NCBI GenBank assembly: GCA_026400535.1
Contig: JAPLOU010000048.1
Span: forward strand, 30,590 to 94,589
Length of the DNA: 64,000 nt
Reading direction: 5' to 3'
Origin: Hyphomicrobiales bacterium
GTDB taxonomy: Bacteria > Pseudomonadota > Alphaproteobacteria > Rhizobiales > Beijerinckiaceae
Numbering within the stretch: the stretch's first letter is position 1; the number at the start of each line of letters is the position of its first letter. A program made the position numbers and the translations under genes. The notes beneath the pieces are model-generated. The model was not told where the DNA came from and made no database searches. It worked only from the letters and a program-made list of their open reading frames with translations. Positions 45,825 through 54,734 of the stretch are shown here, one piece after another.

Positions 45825-47297
45825 TCAAGAAGCCCCACGGCGGAGCGCCTGGAAGGCTGCCAGGGCACGGTCCCGCGCCATCTCATGCTCGATGATCGGT
45901 CGTGGATAGGATTGGCCCAGCAGGACACCAGCGGCCTCGAGCAGGTGCGTCGACGCCGTCCACGGCTTGTGCAGCAGGCTGTTCGGGATCCTCGCCAGTT
46001 CAGGCACCCATCTGCGCACATAGCCTCCGTCGGGATCAAACTTTTCACCCTGAATGATCGGATTGAAGATACGGAAAAAGGGAGCAGAGTCCGCGCCTGT
46101 TCCGGCGACCCATTGCCAGCTAGCGGCGTTGCTTGCTGGATCAGCATCGACAAGCGTATCCCAGAACCATTCCTCGCCACGCCGCCAATCCAACAGCAGA
46201 TGCTTGATCAGGAAGGACGCGACAATCATGCGGACGCGGTTGTGCATCCATCCGGTAGCGTACAGCTCGCGCATACCGGCGTCGACGATCGGATAACCCG
46301 TGCGGCCGCTTTGCCAGGCCTTCAACGCGTCCGGGTTCTCGCGCCACGGAAAGGCGTCGAAGCGCCGTGCGTAGTTCCTGCGAGCGAGATCGGGGTTGGA
46401 ATGGAGCAGATAGTAGGAGAATTCCCGCCAGCCCAGTTCCTTGAGAAACGTCTCGACATCTGCCCCGCTTGCAGTGCTTTCGCCGCTGGCTTGTGCCTGT
46501 ACCGCTGCATGCCAGCATTGGCGGATGCTGATCTCGCCAAAGCGCAGATGCGGCGACAGCTTCGAGGTTGAGGGCAGATCAGGCCTGTTGCGGCCCTCAG
46601 CATATCCCGCCATGTTGTGTCCGACGAAGTGCTCAAGCCGTTGGCGTGCGCCGGCCTCGCCACGGCTCCACGCGGCGCGCATGCTCCCGGCCCAGTCCGG
46701 GGCGCGTGGCTCAAGCGCGAGAGCGTCGATCTCGAGACGAAGGCCGTCGAGTTCAGCGGGCCAGGCTGCCCCCTTGATCCGTGACGGCGCGGGCAGCGGC
46801 ACGTCAGGACCGCCCTTGGCCAGCGCCGCGCGCCAAAAGGGCGTGAAAACCTTCAGCGGCTCGCCGGCCTTGCTGCTCACCGTCCAGGGCTCATTGAGCA
46901 GATGGCTGTTGACGCTCGACGCATCGACGCCGCCGGCACGCAGTTCCGCCTTGATGGCGGTGTCCACGGCCTGCTCTGCCGCGCCGTAGCGGCGGCTCCA
47001 GACCACATGGCTGGCCCCCGCCTTTCGGGCGACACGTGGCACGAGGGCGCGCGCGTCGCCGCGCAGCAGGACCAGATCTGCGCCTTTGTCACGCAACGAA
47101 TCGCGCAGTGCGCGCAGGGAGCCGGCAAGCCACCAGCGCGCGGCGCCGCCAAGCGGGCGTAGTCCGGGTGTTTCCTCATCGAAGACATAGAGGCAGAGCA
47201 CGGACGCTCCGCGGCTGACTGCATCGTGAAGGGCAGGGTTGTCGGCGATCCGCAAGTCGTCGCGGAACCAGATGAGTGTGACGTGGCTGGCGGTCAT
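45825..47297 (-). CDS. phrB: deoxyribodipyrimidine photolyase (class I type)
   Basis: Light-driven repair of UV pyrimidine dimers (490 aa from ATG 47297). N-terminal antenna domain (LIWFRDDLRIADNPALHDA). FAD domain motifs STSKLSPHLRFGEIS, FLKELGWREFSYYLL, TGYPIVDAGMRELYATGWMHNRVRM, DWRRGEEWFWDTLVDADPASNAASWQWVAGTGAD and FRIFNPIIQGEKFDPDGGYVRRW are all intact. First gene of the four-gene minus-strand run. A photolyase gene (phrA) is also in the Rhodobacter RpoE regulon. A TGATCC occurs at 47426-47421 upstream, but without a good -10. Confidence 0.94.
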   Translation of the reverse strand: MTASHVTLIWFRDDLRIADNPALHDAVSRGASVLCLYVFDEETPGLRPLGGAARWWLAGSLRALRDSLRDKGADLVLLRGDARALVPRVARKAGASHVVWSRRYGAAEQAVDTAIKAELRAGGVDASSVNSHLLNEPWTVSSKAGEPLKVFTPFWRAALAKGGPDVPLPAPSRIKGAAWPAELDGLRLEIDALALEPRAPDWAGSMRAAWSRGEAGARQRLEHFVGHNMAGYAEGRNRPDLPSTSKLSPHLRFGEISIRQCWHAAVQAQASGESTASGADVETFLKELGWREFSYYLLHSNPDLARRNYARRFDAFPWRENPDALKAWQSGRTGYPIVDAGMRELYATGWMHNRVRMIVASFLIKHLLLDWRRGEEWFWDTLVDADPASNAASWQWVAGTGADSAPFFRIFNPIIQGEKFDPDGGYVRRWVPELARIPNSLLHKPWTASTHLLEAAGVLLGQSYPRPIIEHEMARDRALAAFQALRRGAS

Positions 47298-47473
47298 ATC
47301 GGATGCGTGACGGGATGAAGCAAGTGAAGCGACCGAAGCTGCGCGATGGCGACCCGACCGGCGAATGAGGCAACGGGTTATGCCATTGCAAAAAGCAACA
47401 GCCGTCACAATCCTTCGCATGGATCAAACAGGACCGGGCTGCGAAATTCTGCCGCAGAGCGGGCGCCCGAACG

Positions 47474-47505
47474 AAAAGAACCGGACATCATGCGATGCCC
47501 GGTTC
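47474..47505 (-). terminator. intrinsic terminator of tRNA-Asn
   Basis: On the minus strand GAACCGGGCAT pairs with ATGTCCGGTTC (one mismatch, 6-base loop) and is followed by TTTT. It begins 7 bases after the tRNA CCA end. Confidence 0.7.
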
Positions 47506-47511
47506 TCGCAA

Positions 47512-47586
47512 TGGCTCCTGGAGCAGGATTCGAACCTGCGACCAACCGGTTAACAGCCGGTTGCTCTACCGCTGAGCTATCCAGGA
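47512..47586 (-). tRNA. tRNA-Asn (anticodon GTT)
   Basis: 75 bases including CCA. Acceptor TCCTGGA pairs with TCCAGGA; anticodon loop CTGTTAA with GTT; T arm GGTTCGAATCC. Confidence 0.95.
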
Positions 47587-47790
47587 TCAACGGAACGCGT
47601 GCATACAGACGCATCGTGCAGCATGCAAGCCCCGCCGTGCATTATCCCTCGCACGGGCATGATCGATGCCCTGTCCACCGCGCTCGGGCACGGCGAAAGC
47701 CCGTCCAGCAAATCGTTGATCGTACCTTGCGGTTTGCGGATGGATGTTGCTATAGCCGCGTGACGGCGCTTCGGCGCAACTCGCCCTGAT

Positions 47791-47864
47791 GGCCTCGTGG
47801 CGGAGTGGTTACGCAGAGGACTGCAAATCCTTGTACGGGGGTTCGATTCCCTCCGAGGCCTCCA
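47791..47864 (+). tRNA. tRNA-Cys (anticodon GCA)
   Basis: 74 bases including CCA. Acceptor GGCCTCG pairs with CGAGGCC; anticodon loop CTGCAAA with GCA; T arm GGTTCGATTCC. Confidence 0.95.
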
Positions 47865-47998
47865 TGGGTCCGGCACCGCACGGTTTTGGCCGGGCCGGAA
47901 CGTAATCGTCGAGGTGCGGAGGCAGGTCACCCGAACGGCTCTGGCCTGGAATGGCCTGGCTTTCGTGCTGGTCAGAAAGCGGGGAAACGGGGATAATG

Positions 47999-48646
47999 AT
48001 GACGGATTTTGCCGCCCTCCGGCGCAACATGGTCGACTGCCAACTCCGGACCTATGACGTTACCGACCGCGCCGTTCTGGCTGCGATGGACAAGATCGCG
48101 CGCGAGGATTTCGTTCCTCAAACGCGCAAGCCTCTGGCGTATCTGGATCAGCCGGTTGCGCTCGATTCGTTCGGCGCTGCGGGCAGGGCGCTGCTCGCTC
48201 CGATGACGTGCGGACGCATGCTTCAGACGCTCGGCGTGCACCCAGGGCAAAGTTTTCTCGACTATGCCGGGGGGACCGGCTACACCGCTGCGCTCGCGGC
48301 CGAGCTGGGCGCGAGCGTGACGGCATTCGAAGCCGATCCAACCCTGCGGCCCGTCATGCGGCGGATCCTGGCCAATCGCGCTTCTGGTGCGATCATCGTT
48401 GCAGACGCACTGCCGTCAGCGCGCTTTGACCATGTCTTCGTCAACGGCGCCTGCGCCGTGGCTCCCGAATCGCTGATGGCGCTGCTGTCGGAGCGAGGGC
48501 GACTGGTTGTTATCGAGGGCATCGGGCGTGCCGGAAAGGTCATGCTCTACCAGCACGCGGGCGGCGCAGTATCGGGGCGCGCTATTTTCGATGCGGCAGG
48601 GCCAGCCTTGGCGGAATTTGCCCCCATTCCGGCCTTTGTTCTATAA
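47999..48646 (+). CDS. protein-L-isoaspartate O-methyltransferase-like protein
   Basis: 215-aa SAM methyltransferase of the PIMT family. N terminus ALRRNMVDCQLRTYDVTD, then AREDFVPQTRKPLAYLDQ (hallmark) and SAM motif FLDYAGGTGYTAALAAELGA. The subgroup preceding tolC in Hyphomicrobiales is shorter and lacks some substrate-loop residues, so repair activity is not certain. Two adjacent ATGs (47996, 47999) occur; GGGG at 47989-47992 suits the second. Confidence 0.85.
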   Translation: MTDFAALRRNMVDCQLRTYDVTDRAVLAAMDKIAREDFVPQTRKPLAYLDQPVALDSFGAAGRALLAPMTCGRMLQTLGVHPGQSFLDYAGGTGYTAALAAELGASVTAFEADPTLRPVMRRILANRASGAIIVADALPSARFDHVFVNGACAVAPESLMALLSERGRLVVIEGIGRAGKVMLYQHAGGAVSGRAIFDAAGPALAEFAPIPAFVL

Positions 48647-48692
48647 GTGGTGCTTGTGTCACCTTTTTGCGGCACCGCGCCAGCAACATCGC

Positions 48693-48717
48693 AACCGGCA
48701 CTTAAACTGGTTTTTTT
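48693..48717 (+). terminator. intrinsic terminator candidate after the PIMT gene
   Basis: AACCGG / CTGGTT (6 bp with one G-T pair, 8-base loop) followed by a run of 7 T, 46 bases past the stop. It would separate the PIMT transcript from tolC. Confidence 0.5.
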
Positions 48718-48811
48718 CGGCGAACACTCATGCTAGCTAACGTCGATGATCGAGAGCGGGTAGCGAGTTGGCCGCGCCTCTTCGGATTGTCGCGAAACGA
48801 GGCATTGGTCT

Positions 48812-50209
48812 ATGCGTGTGAGACGTCGTGGTCCTTTAAGGTCTTTCATGGCTGCGGCAGCCTTGGGATCCTTGGTCTGGGTCGCGGTGGTCCCTGCGTT
48901 CGCCCAGGAGACGCTGGAGAGCGCGCTGTCGAAAGCCTACAGCACGAACCCAACACTCAATTCTCAGCGCGCGGCACTGCGCGCCGCGAATGAGGGCGTT
49001 CCTCAGGCGCTGGCAGGCTACAGGCCCCGCGTCACGGGCACGGCCGACATCGGCGGCTCGTATAATGACTACAATCTTCCCTCCCGTCGCTCGGCCAGCC
49101 TCCGCCAGGCTCCACGTGGTGTTGGCGTTCAGGTCGACCAAACCTTGTGGAACGCGGGCCGCACCGCCAATTCGGTGAGCCAGGCAGAGGCCCTTGTGCT
49201 GGCCGGGCGCGAGACGTTGCGGAACGCGGAACAGACCGTGCTGATCACCGCGGCGACGGTCTATATGAACGTGCTGCGCGACACCGCCATTCTGAACCTG
49301 AACAGCAACAACGTTGAAGTGCTGGAAGAGCAACTGCGGCAGACCCGCGACCGCTTCAATGTCGGCGAGGTGACGCGGACCGACGTGGCGCAGTCAGAGG
49401 CGCGTCTCGCCCAGTCACGATCACAGGCGGCGCTGGCGCAGTCGAATCTCAAGTCGAGCCTCGGCCGCTATCGGCAGACCGTGGGCATCCAGCCCCGGCG
49501 TCTGGCTCCGGGCCGTCCGCTTGATCGGGTTTTGCCGAAAAGCCTCGAAGAGGCAGGCCGCATCGCACAGGCCCGGCACCCGTCGATCCTGGCGGCGCTG
49601 CACAACGTCGATGCCGCTGATATCGCGGTGAAGGTGGTCGAGGCGGACCTGTACCCGACTTTGGGCCTCAGCGGTTCAGTGACGCAGCGAAATGATGTGA
49701 GTGTGCTCAATGATCAGCGAACAACCGCGACAATGGTGGCGCGTCTGACCGTACCGATCTACGAGGGCGGGCAGACCTATTCGCGCACCCGGCAGGCCAA
49801 GGAAACGGCCGGCCAGCGCAGGCTCGACGCCGATGTGGCGCGCGAGCAGGTTCGGTCTGACGTTGTGGTCGCCTGGGGTGCACTCGAAGCGGCGAAGGAG
49901 CAGACGATTGCTGCCCAGGCGCAGGTCGCCGCCGCCGAGACGGCCCTGAATGGCGTGCGCGAGGAAGCGAAGGTCGGCCAGCGGACCACGCTCGATGTCC
50001 TCAACGCCCAGCAGGAGCTTCTCTCGGCGCGGTCGTCGCTCGTGACAGCCCAACGCGACCGGGTGGTTGCCTCGTACACTGTACTGCAGAGCATCGGGCG
50101 TCTGGGTCCTGACACCTTGGGCCTGAAGGCGGCACGCTATGACGAGAAACTCCACTACGAGCAGGTCCGCGACAAGTGGATCGGCACGCAGACGCCGGAC
50201 GGGCGCTGA
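48812..50209 (+). CDS. tolC: TolC-family outer-membrane channel
   Basis: Outer-membrane efflux duct (465 aa) used by type I secretion and RND or MFS pumps. Signal peptide to about residue 32 (VVPAFAQE). It has the two structural repeats of TolC: ETLESALSKAYSTNP, TRDRFNVGEVTRTDVAQSEARLAQ in the first, and TVPIYEGGQTYSRTRQAKET and VREEAKVGQRTTLDVLNAQQELLSA in the second. Located in the conserved order PIMT, tolC, popZ, valS. Confidence 0.93.
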   Translation: MRVRRRGPLRSFMAAAALGSLVWVAVVPAFAQETLESALSKAYSTNPTLNSQRAALRAANEGVPQALAGYRPRVTGTADIGGSYNDYNLPSRRSASLRQAPRGVGVQVDQTLWNAGRTANSVSQAEALVLAGRETLRNAEQTVLITAATVYMNVLRDTAILNLNSNNVEVLEEQLRQTRDRFNVGEVTRTDVAQSEARLAQSRSQAALAQSNLKSSLGRYRQTVGIQPRRLAPGRPLDRVLPKSLEEAGRIAQARHPSILAALHNVDAADIAVKVVEADLYPTLGLSGSVTQRNDVSVLNDQRTTATMVARLTVPIYEGGQTYSRTRQAKETAGQRRLDADVAREQVRSDVVVAWGALEAAKEQTIAAQAQVAAAETALNGVREEAKVGQRTTLDVLNAQQELLSARSSLVTAQRDRVVASYTVLQSIGRLGPDTLGLKAARYDEKLHYEQVRDKWIGTQTPDGR

Positions 50210-50337
50210 GCCAACAGCTTGAAAATCCTGTGAACCGGCTGTCGCAGCGGCTGGGAAGACAACCAGAAGTTCACTACAGTTGATCGATGTGAGCGATTCC
50301 GTCCGGTTTCGCTTGGGTGCGGCACACTGGGTTGAGT

Positions 50338-50874
50338 ATGAACGCTCTTTCGAAAAGCAGTGAACCCTCCATGGAGGAGATTCTGGCCTCGATCAGGCGC
50401 ATCATTGCCGATGATCAACAGGCCACAGTCGCAACGCCTGAGCCGGCGAACGCACCTGCGCCGCCGGCCGTGCTTGATCTGGCCGTCGAGGCCAAGCCGG
50501 CTCCACCGCCTCCGGCGCAGATCGAACCCGAACCTGAACCGCAGGGGCAGGATGAGATCGACCTGCTGCTTCTGGAGCCTGAGCCTGAGCCGCCAGCACT
50601 GCCTGTCGCGCCGCCGCCTCCGCCGGTTACAGCAGCGCCAGCTCCGTTGATCGAGGATTCGGCCCTGATGTCCGCGGCGACAAGTGCATCCATCGCCGGG
50701 GCGTTCTCGTCGTTGTCCAATACCCTGCTGACCGGAAACGCGCGGACGCTCGAGGATCTCGTCAAGGACATGATGAAGCCTATGCTCAAGGGCTGGCTGG
50801 ATGACAACCTGCCGTCCATTGTCGAGCGTCTGGTCAAGGCGGAGATCGAGCGCGTGGCGCGCGGTGGCCGCTGA
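50338..50874 (+). CDS. popZ: polar organizing protein PopZ (DUF2497)
   Basis: 178-aa pole scaffold that anchors the chromosome origin through ParB and recruits cell-cycle regulators. N-terminal helix SSEPSMEEILASIRRIIADD (residues 6-25) binds partners. A long Pro/Glu/Ala-rich acidic disordered linker (about 28-100) follows. The C-terminal helices LEDLVKDMMKPMLKGWLDDNLPSIVERLVKAEIERVAR drive oligomerisation. The composition and order match PopZ closely. Confidence 0.92.
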   Translation: MNALSKSSEPSMEEILASIRRIIADDQQATVATPEPANAPAPPAVLDLAVEAKPAPPPPAQIEPEPEPQGQDEIDLLLLEPEPEPPALPVAPPPPPVTAAPAPLIEDSALMSAATSASIAGAFSSLSNTLLTGNARTLEDLVKDMMKPMLKGWLDDNLPSIVERLVKAEIERVARGGR

Positions 50875-50953
50875 CGCGGCAGGCGCAAACAGCGTTGACG
50901 AACCGGCTCATGTTCGGCTTTTAGACAGCCAGCATCGGTTTTCGTGATTTGGG

Positions 50954-50981
50954 GCCGGGCATGCACTGCCCGGCTTTTTTT
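50954..50981 (+). terminator. strong intrinsic terminator just upstream of valS
   Basis: GCCGGGCA / TGCCCGGC (8-bp perfect stem, loop TGCAC) followed by 7 T. It ends 13 bases before the valS ATG and 79 bases after the popZ stop. A TTGACG at 50899-50904 upstream of it could be a -35. Either valS starts from a promoter before the hairpin and is attenuated, or the start region is unusual. Confidence 0.8.
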
Positions 50982-50994
50982 AAGGGCCGCTCCC

Positions 50995-53868
50995 ATGATG
51001 GACAACAGGTTCGACCCTTCGGCGATCGAGGCGCGCATCTCGTCGCGCTGGGCCGAGGCCAACGCGTTTGCGGCCATGCGGCCGGGCCGCGAGACCGCCG
51101 AGCCCTATTGCATCGTCATCCCGCCACCGAATGTCACGGGCTCGCTGCATATCGGCCACGCACTCAACAACACGCTGCAGGATGTGCTGTGCCGCTACTG
51201 GCGCATGAAGGGCCGGGATGTTCTCTGGCAGCCCGGCACGGATCATGCCGGCATCGCGACCCAGATGATGGTGGAGCGCAAGCTTGCCGCAGAGAACCGC
51301 ATCGACCGCCGCAGCATGGGCCGTGAAGCCTTTCTGAAGGAGGTCTGGGCCTGGAAGGAAGAAAGCGGCGGCACCATCGTCAACCAGCTCAAGCGGCTTG
51401 GCGCGTCCTGTGACTGGAGCCGCGAGCGCTTCACCATGGACCCGGGCCTCAGCAAGGCTGTGCTCAAGGTGTTCGTGGAGCTGCACCGCAAGGGCATGAT
51501 TTACAAGGCCCGGCGGCTGGTGAACTGGGACCCCAAGCTGCTCACCGCCATTTCGGACCTCGAGGTCGAACAGCGCGAGATCAAGGGGCATATGTGGTAC
51601 TTCCGCTATCCGCTCGAGGGCGTCGCCTTCAACCCGGAGGACGCCACCACGTTCGTCACCATCGCGACCACCCGCCCGGAGACGATGCTTGGCGACGGCG
51701 CGGTTGCGGTGCATCCGGATAACGAGACAATTGGCTGGATGATCGGCAAGACCGCGCTCCTGCCGTTGGTCAACCGCCGATTGCCGATCATCGGCGATAC
51801 CTATGCCGATCCCGAGAAGGGCACGGGCGCAGTCAAGATCACCGCAGCCCATGATTTCAATGACTACGAGGTCTACAGGCGCCATTCGGATGTGGTGCCG
51901 CTGATCAACCTGTTCACGGCGACAGCACAGATGGTCGACGAGCCGCATATGCCGGAGCAGTATCGCGGGCTCGATCGCTATGAATGCCGCAAGCGCGTGG
52001 TGGCCGACCTCGACGCCATGGGCCTTGTGGCCAAGATCGAGCCGCATGTGCATTCCGTGCCGCATGGCGACCGGTCCGGCGTTGTGATTGAGCCCTGGCT
52101 GACCGAGCAATGGTATGTCGACGTGAAGCCCATGGCGGAGAAGGCTATGGCCGCCGTGCGCGAGGGCCGGACGAGGCTGCATCCGCCAGAGCGCGACAAG
52201 GTGTTCTTTAACTGGATGGAAAACATTGAGCCTTGGTGCGTGTCGCGGCAACTGTGGTGGGGCCACCAGATACCGGTGTGGTATGGCTTTCCCTTGGAAG
52301 ACCTTGGGTTCTTGATGGAGGCCTGGGAGCGCGGTGAAGAGCACTTGGGGATCCCGGCGCCCAGTCAGCAACAGCATTTCGTTTGCGAAACAGAGTTTGA
52401 GGCGATTGGCGAGGCGCAAACCTACTATGCAAGAGCTCTTGCCGGCCAACGGGAGATTGCCGTGGTGGCGGACCTGGTCGCTGCCCTAAAGGTTATGGAC
52501 AAGAACAGACAACATCTCGACGCGGGCGAGGATTGGCTGGTTCGTATTCCAATCTGGCGCGACCCTGACGTCCTGGACACCTGGTTTTCGTCCGCACTCT
52601 GGCCGTTCTCGACCCTGGGCTGGCCGGATGATGCGGTCGAATTGAAGAAGTTCTACCCGACCAACACCCTCGTCACCGCCGCCGATATCCTCTTCTTCTG
52701 GGTGGCGCGCATGATGATGATGGGGCAGGAGTTCATGGGCCAGGCCCCGTTTGCCGACGTGATCCTGCACGGGATCGTCCGCGACGAGAAGGGCAAGAAG
52801 ATGTCGAAGACGACGGGTAACGTCATCGACCCGCTCACTGTCATCGACCAGTACGGCGCGGACGCGATGCGCTTCACACTTGCGGCGATGACCAGTGGCG
52901 GGCGCGACATCAAGCTGTCGATGGCGCGTGTCGAGGGTTACCGGAACTTTGCGACCAAGATCTGGAACGCGGCGCGTTTTGCCGAGATGAACGGCTGCGC
53001 CCGCGTCGCCGGTTTCGATCCGCGCGGGGTGACCGAGACGCTCAACAAGTGGGTGATCGCAGAAGCTGCAGTGGCGGCGCGTGATGTGGCCGCCGCCATC
53101 GAGGCTTTCCGCTTCAGCGACGCGGCGGACGCAGCCTACCGTTTTGTCTGGGGCACATTCTGCGACTGGTATGTGGAGCTCTCGAAGCCTGTTCTGCAGG
53201 CCGACAGTGAGCGTGCAGCCAAAGACGAAACGCGTGCCACCGTGGCCTATGTCATCGACATCATTGCCAAGATCTTGCACCCGTTCATGCCGTTCATGAC
53301 CGAGGAACTCTGGGCCGTGAAGGGGGCGGCGGGTCCGGCCCGCGAAGGGCTGCTGTGCCATGCTGACTGGCCGGACCTGGCCGGGCTTGAGAGTCAGGCT
53401 GCCGAAACTGAGATCGGATTTGTGGTTGATCTCATCTCTGAAATTCGGTCTGTCCGTACCGAGGTCAATGTTGCTGGTGGCGCGCAGGTCGAACTGGTCA
53501 TCGTTTCATCCAAGCCCGCCATCCACACCATCGTGCGCAACTGGGACGCAATGATCGTGCGGCAGGCGAGGGCGTCCTCGATCAGGTTCGCCGAGGTTGC
53601 GCCGCCGCAATCAGCCCAGATCGTGGTGCGCGGCGAGACCATCGCCATGCCGCTTGCCGGACTGATCGATCTCGGTGCCGAAAAGGCGCGCCTCACCAAG
53701 GAACTCGGCAAGCTCGATGGAGAGATTGCCGGGGTCGAGCGTAAGCTCTTCAACCCTGACTTTGTGGCCAAGGCCCCTGAAGAGGTGATCGAGGAAAACC
53801 GCGAGCGCATCGCCGAGGCGAAGGCGCGGCAGGCGAAGATCCGGGACGCGCTGGATCGGCTGGGGTGA
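50995..53868 (+). CDS. valS: valine--tRNA ligase
   Basis: Class Ia aminoacyl-tRNA synthetase (957 aa). HIGH motif PNVTGSLHIGHALNNTLQD (about residues 43-61), editing-domain TTRPETMLGD, anticodon region, and KMSKS as GKKMSKTTGN. The C-terminal coiled-coil arm ARLTKELGKLDGEIAGVERKL to the end is complete. A frame opening at GTG 50944 would place the terminator hairpin inside the coding sequence, so ATG 50995 (or the adjacent 50998) is preferred. Confidence 0.96.
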   Translation: MMDNRFDPSAIEARISSRWAEANAFAAMRPGRETAEPYCIVIPPPNVTGSLHIGHALNNTLQDVLCRYWRMKGRDVLWQPGTDHAGIATQMMVERKLAAENRIDRRSMGREAFLKEVWAWKEESGGTIVNQLKRLGASCDWSRERFTMDPGLSKAVLKVFVELHRKGMIYKARRLVNWDPKLLTAISDLEVEQREIKGHMWYFRYPLEGVAFNPEDATTFVTIATTRPETMLGDGAVAVHPDNETIGWMIGKTALLPLVNRRLPIIGDTYADPEKGTGAVKITAAHDFNDYEVYRRHSDVVPLINLFTATAQMVDEPHMPEQYRGLDRYECRKRVVADLDAMGLVAKIEPHVHSVPHGDRSGVVIEPWLTEQWYVDVKPMAEKAMAAVREGRTRLHPPERDKVFFNWMENIEPWCVSRQLWWGHQIPVWYGFPLEDLGFLMEAWERGEEHLGIPAPSQQQHFVCETEFEAIGEAQTYYARALAGQREIAVVADLVAALKVMDKNRQHLDAGEDWLVRIPIWRDPDVLDTWFSSALWPFSTLGWPDDAVELKKFYPTNTLVTAADILFFWVARMMMMGQEFMGQAPFADVILHGIVRDEKGKKMSKTTGNVIDPLTVIDQYGADAMRFTLAAMTSGGRDIKLSMARVEGYRNFATKIWNAARFAEMNGCARVAGFDPRGVTETLNKWVIAEAAVAARDVAAAIEAFRFSDAADAAYRFVWGTFCDWYVELSKPVLQADSERAAKDETRATVAYVIDIIAKILHPFMPFMTEELWAVKGAAGPAREGLLCHADWPDLAGLESQAAETEIGFVVDLISEIRSVRTEVNVAGGAQVELVIVSSKPAIHTIVRNWDAMIVRQARASSIRFAEVAPPQSAQIVVRGETIAMPLAGLIDLGAEKARLTKELGKLDGEIAGVERKLFNPDFVAKAPEEVIEENRERIAEAKARQAKIRDALDRLG

Positions 53869-53946
53869 TGGGCCGAAGCATGGATGGTGCTGCGCTGATG
53901 GGTGATGACGCCTTGAGAAACCGCACCATATCTGCTCATTAGCCTT

Positions 53947-54729
53947 ATGCGCATCACCACCTGGAACGTCAATTCGATCCGCCAGAGGCTTGACCACCTC
54001 ATCGCCTTTCTCAAGGAAGATGAACCTGATGTACTCTGCTTGCAGGAAATCAAGGCGCAGGATGACAGTTTTCCGCGGCTGGAGATCGAGGCGGCTGGCT
54101 ATCAAGTCGAGATGCTGGGGCAGAAGACCTTCAACGGCGTGGCCATTTTGTCAAAACATAGGCTGGAGAATGTGCTGCGCGGCCTTCCTGGCGATGCGTC
54201 CGACGAGCAGGCACGCTATCTGGAGGGTGTCGTGCCGTTCGGCTCCGGCGTCATACGCGTCGCCTCGATCTACTTGCCGAATGGCAACCCGATCGGGACC
54301 GACAAATACATCTACAAGCTCGCCTGGATGGACCGGTTGATCCGGCATGCGCGCGACCTCATGAAACTGGAGGAGCCGCTGGTGCTGGCCGGCGACTATA
54401 ACGTGATCCCCGAGCCGCGAGACTGCCATGACCCGCTGGCCTGGGCGAATGACGCGCTGTTCCTTCCGCAGACGCGGGCGAAGTTCCGCGAGCTGTTGAA
54501 CATCGGCCTGACAGAGGCCATCCGCGCCACCACTGATGCTGAGAAGCTCTACACCTTCTGGGATTATCAGGCGGGGGCCTGGCAGAAGAATAACGGCATC
54601 CGGATCGACCATCTTCTGCTGTCACCGCAGGCGACCGATCGCCTGGTCAGCACCGTCATTCACAAGCATACACGGGCCTGGGAAAAGCCTTCGGACCATG
54701 TGCCGGTCGGCGTTGAGCTCACGGAATAG
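53947..54729 (+). CDS. xth: exodeoxyribonuclease III
   Basis: AP endonuclease/3'-5' exonuclease of base-excision repair (260 aa). Metal and catalytic motifs: ITTWNVNSIRQRL (Asn), LCLQEIKAQD (Glu), LAGDYNVIPEPRD (Asp/Asn pair), RIDHLLLS and PSDHVPVG (His). Converges with the Sel1-repeat gene, 5 bp apart. Confidence 0.95.
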   Translation: MRITTWNVNSIRQRLDHLIAFLKEDEPDVLCLQEIKAQDDSFPRLEIEAAGYQVEMLGQKTFNGVAILSKHRLENVLRGLPGDASDEQARYLEGVVPFGSGVIRVASIYLPNGNPIGTDKYIYKLAWMDRLIRHARDLMKLEEPLVLAGDYNVIPEPRDCHDPLAWANDALFLPQTRAKFRELLNIGLTEAIRATTDAEKLYTFWDYQAGAWQKNNGIRIDHLLLSPQATDRLVSTVIHKHTRAWEKPSDHVPVGVELTE

Positions 54730-54734
54730 GCGCC

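Noticed and set aside
50944..50994. Possible N-terminal extension of valS from GTG 50944
   Set aside because: It would translate the terminator hairpin and has no ribosome site; conserved ValS sequence begins only after ATG 50995.
52290..52530. Apparent insertion of about 55 residues in ValS before DPDVLDTWFSSALW
   Set aside because: Alphaproteobacterial ValS proteins of about 950 aa have variable sequence here; no sign of a mobile insertion or intein.
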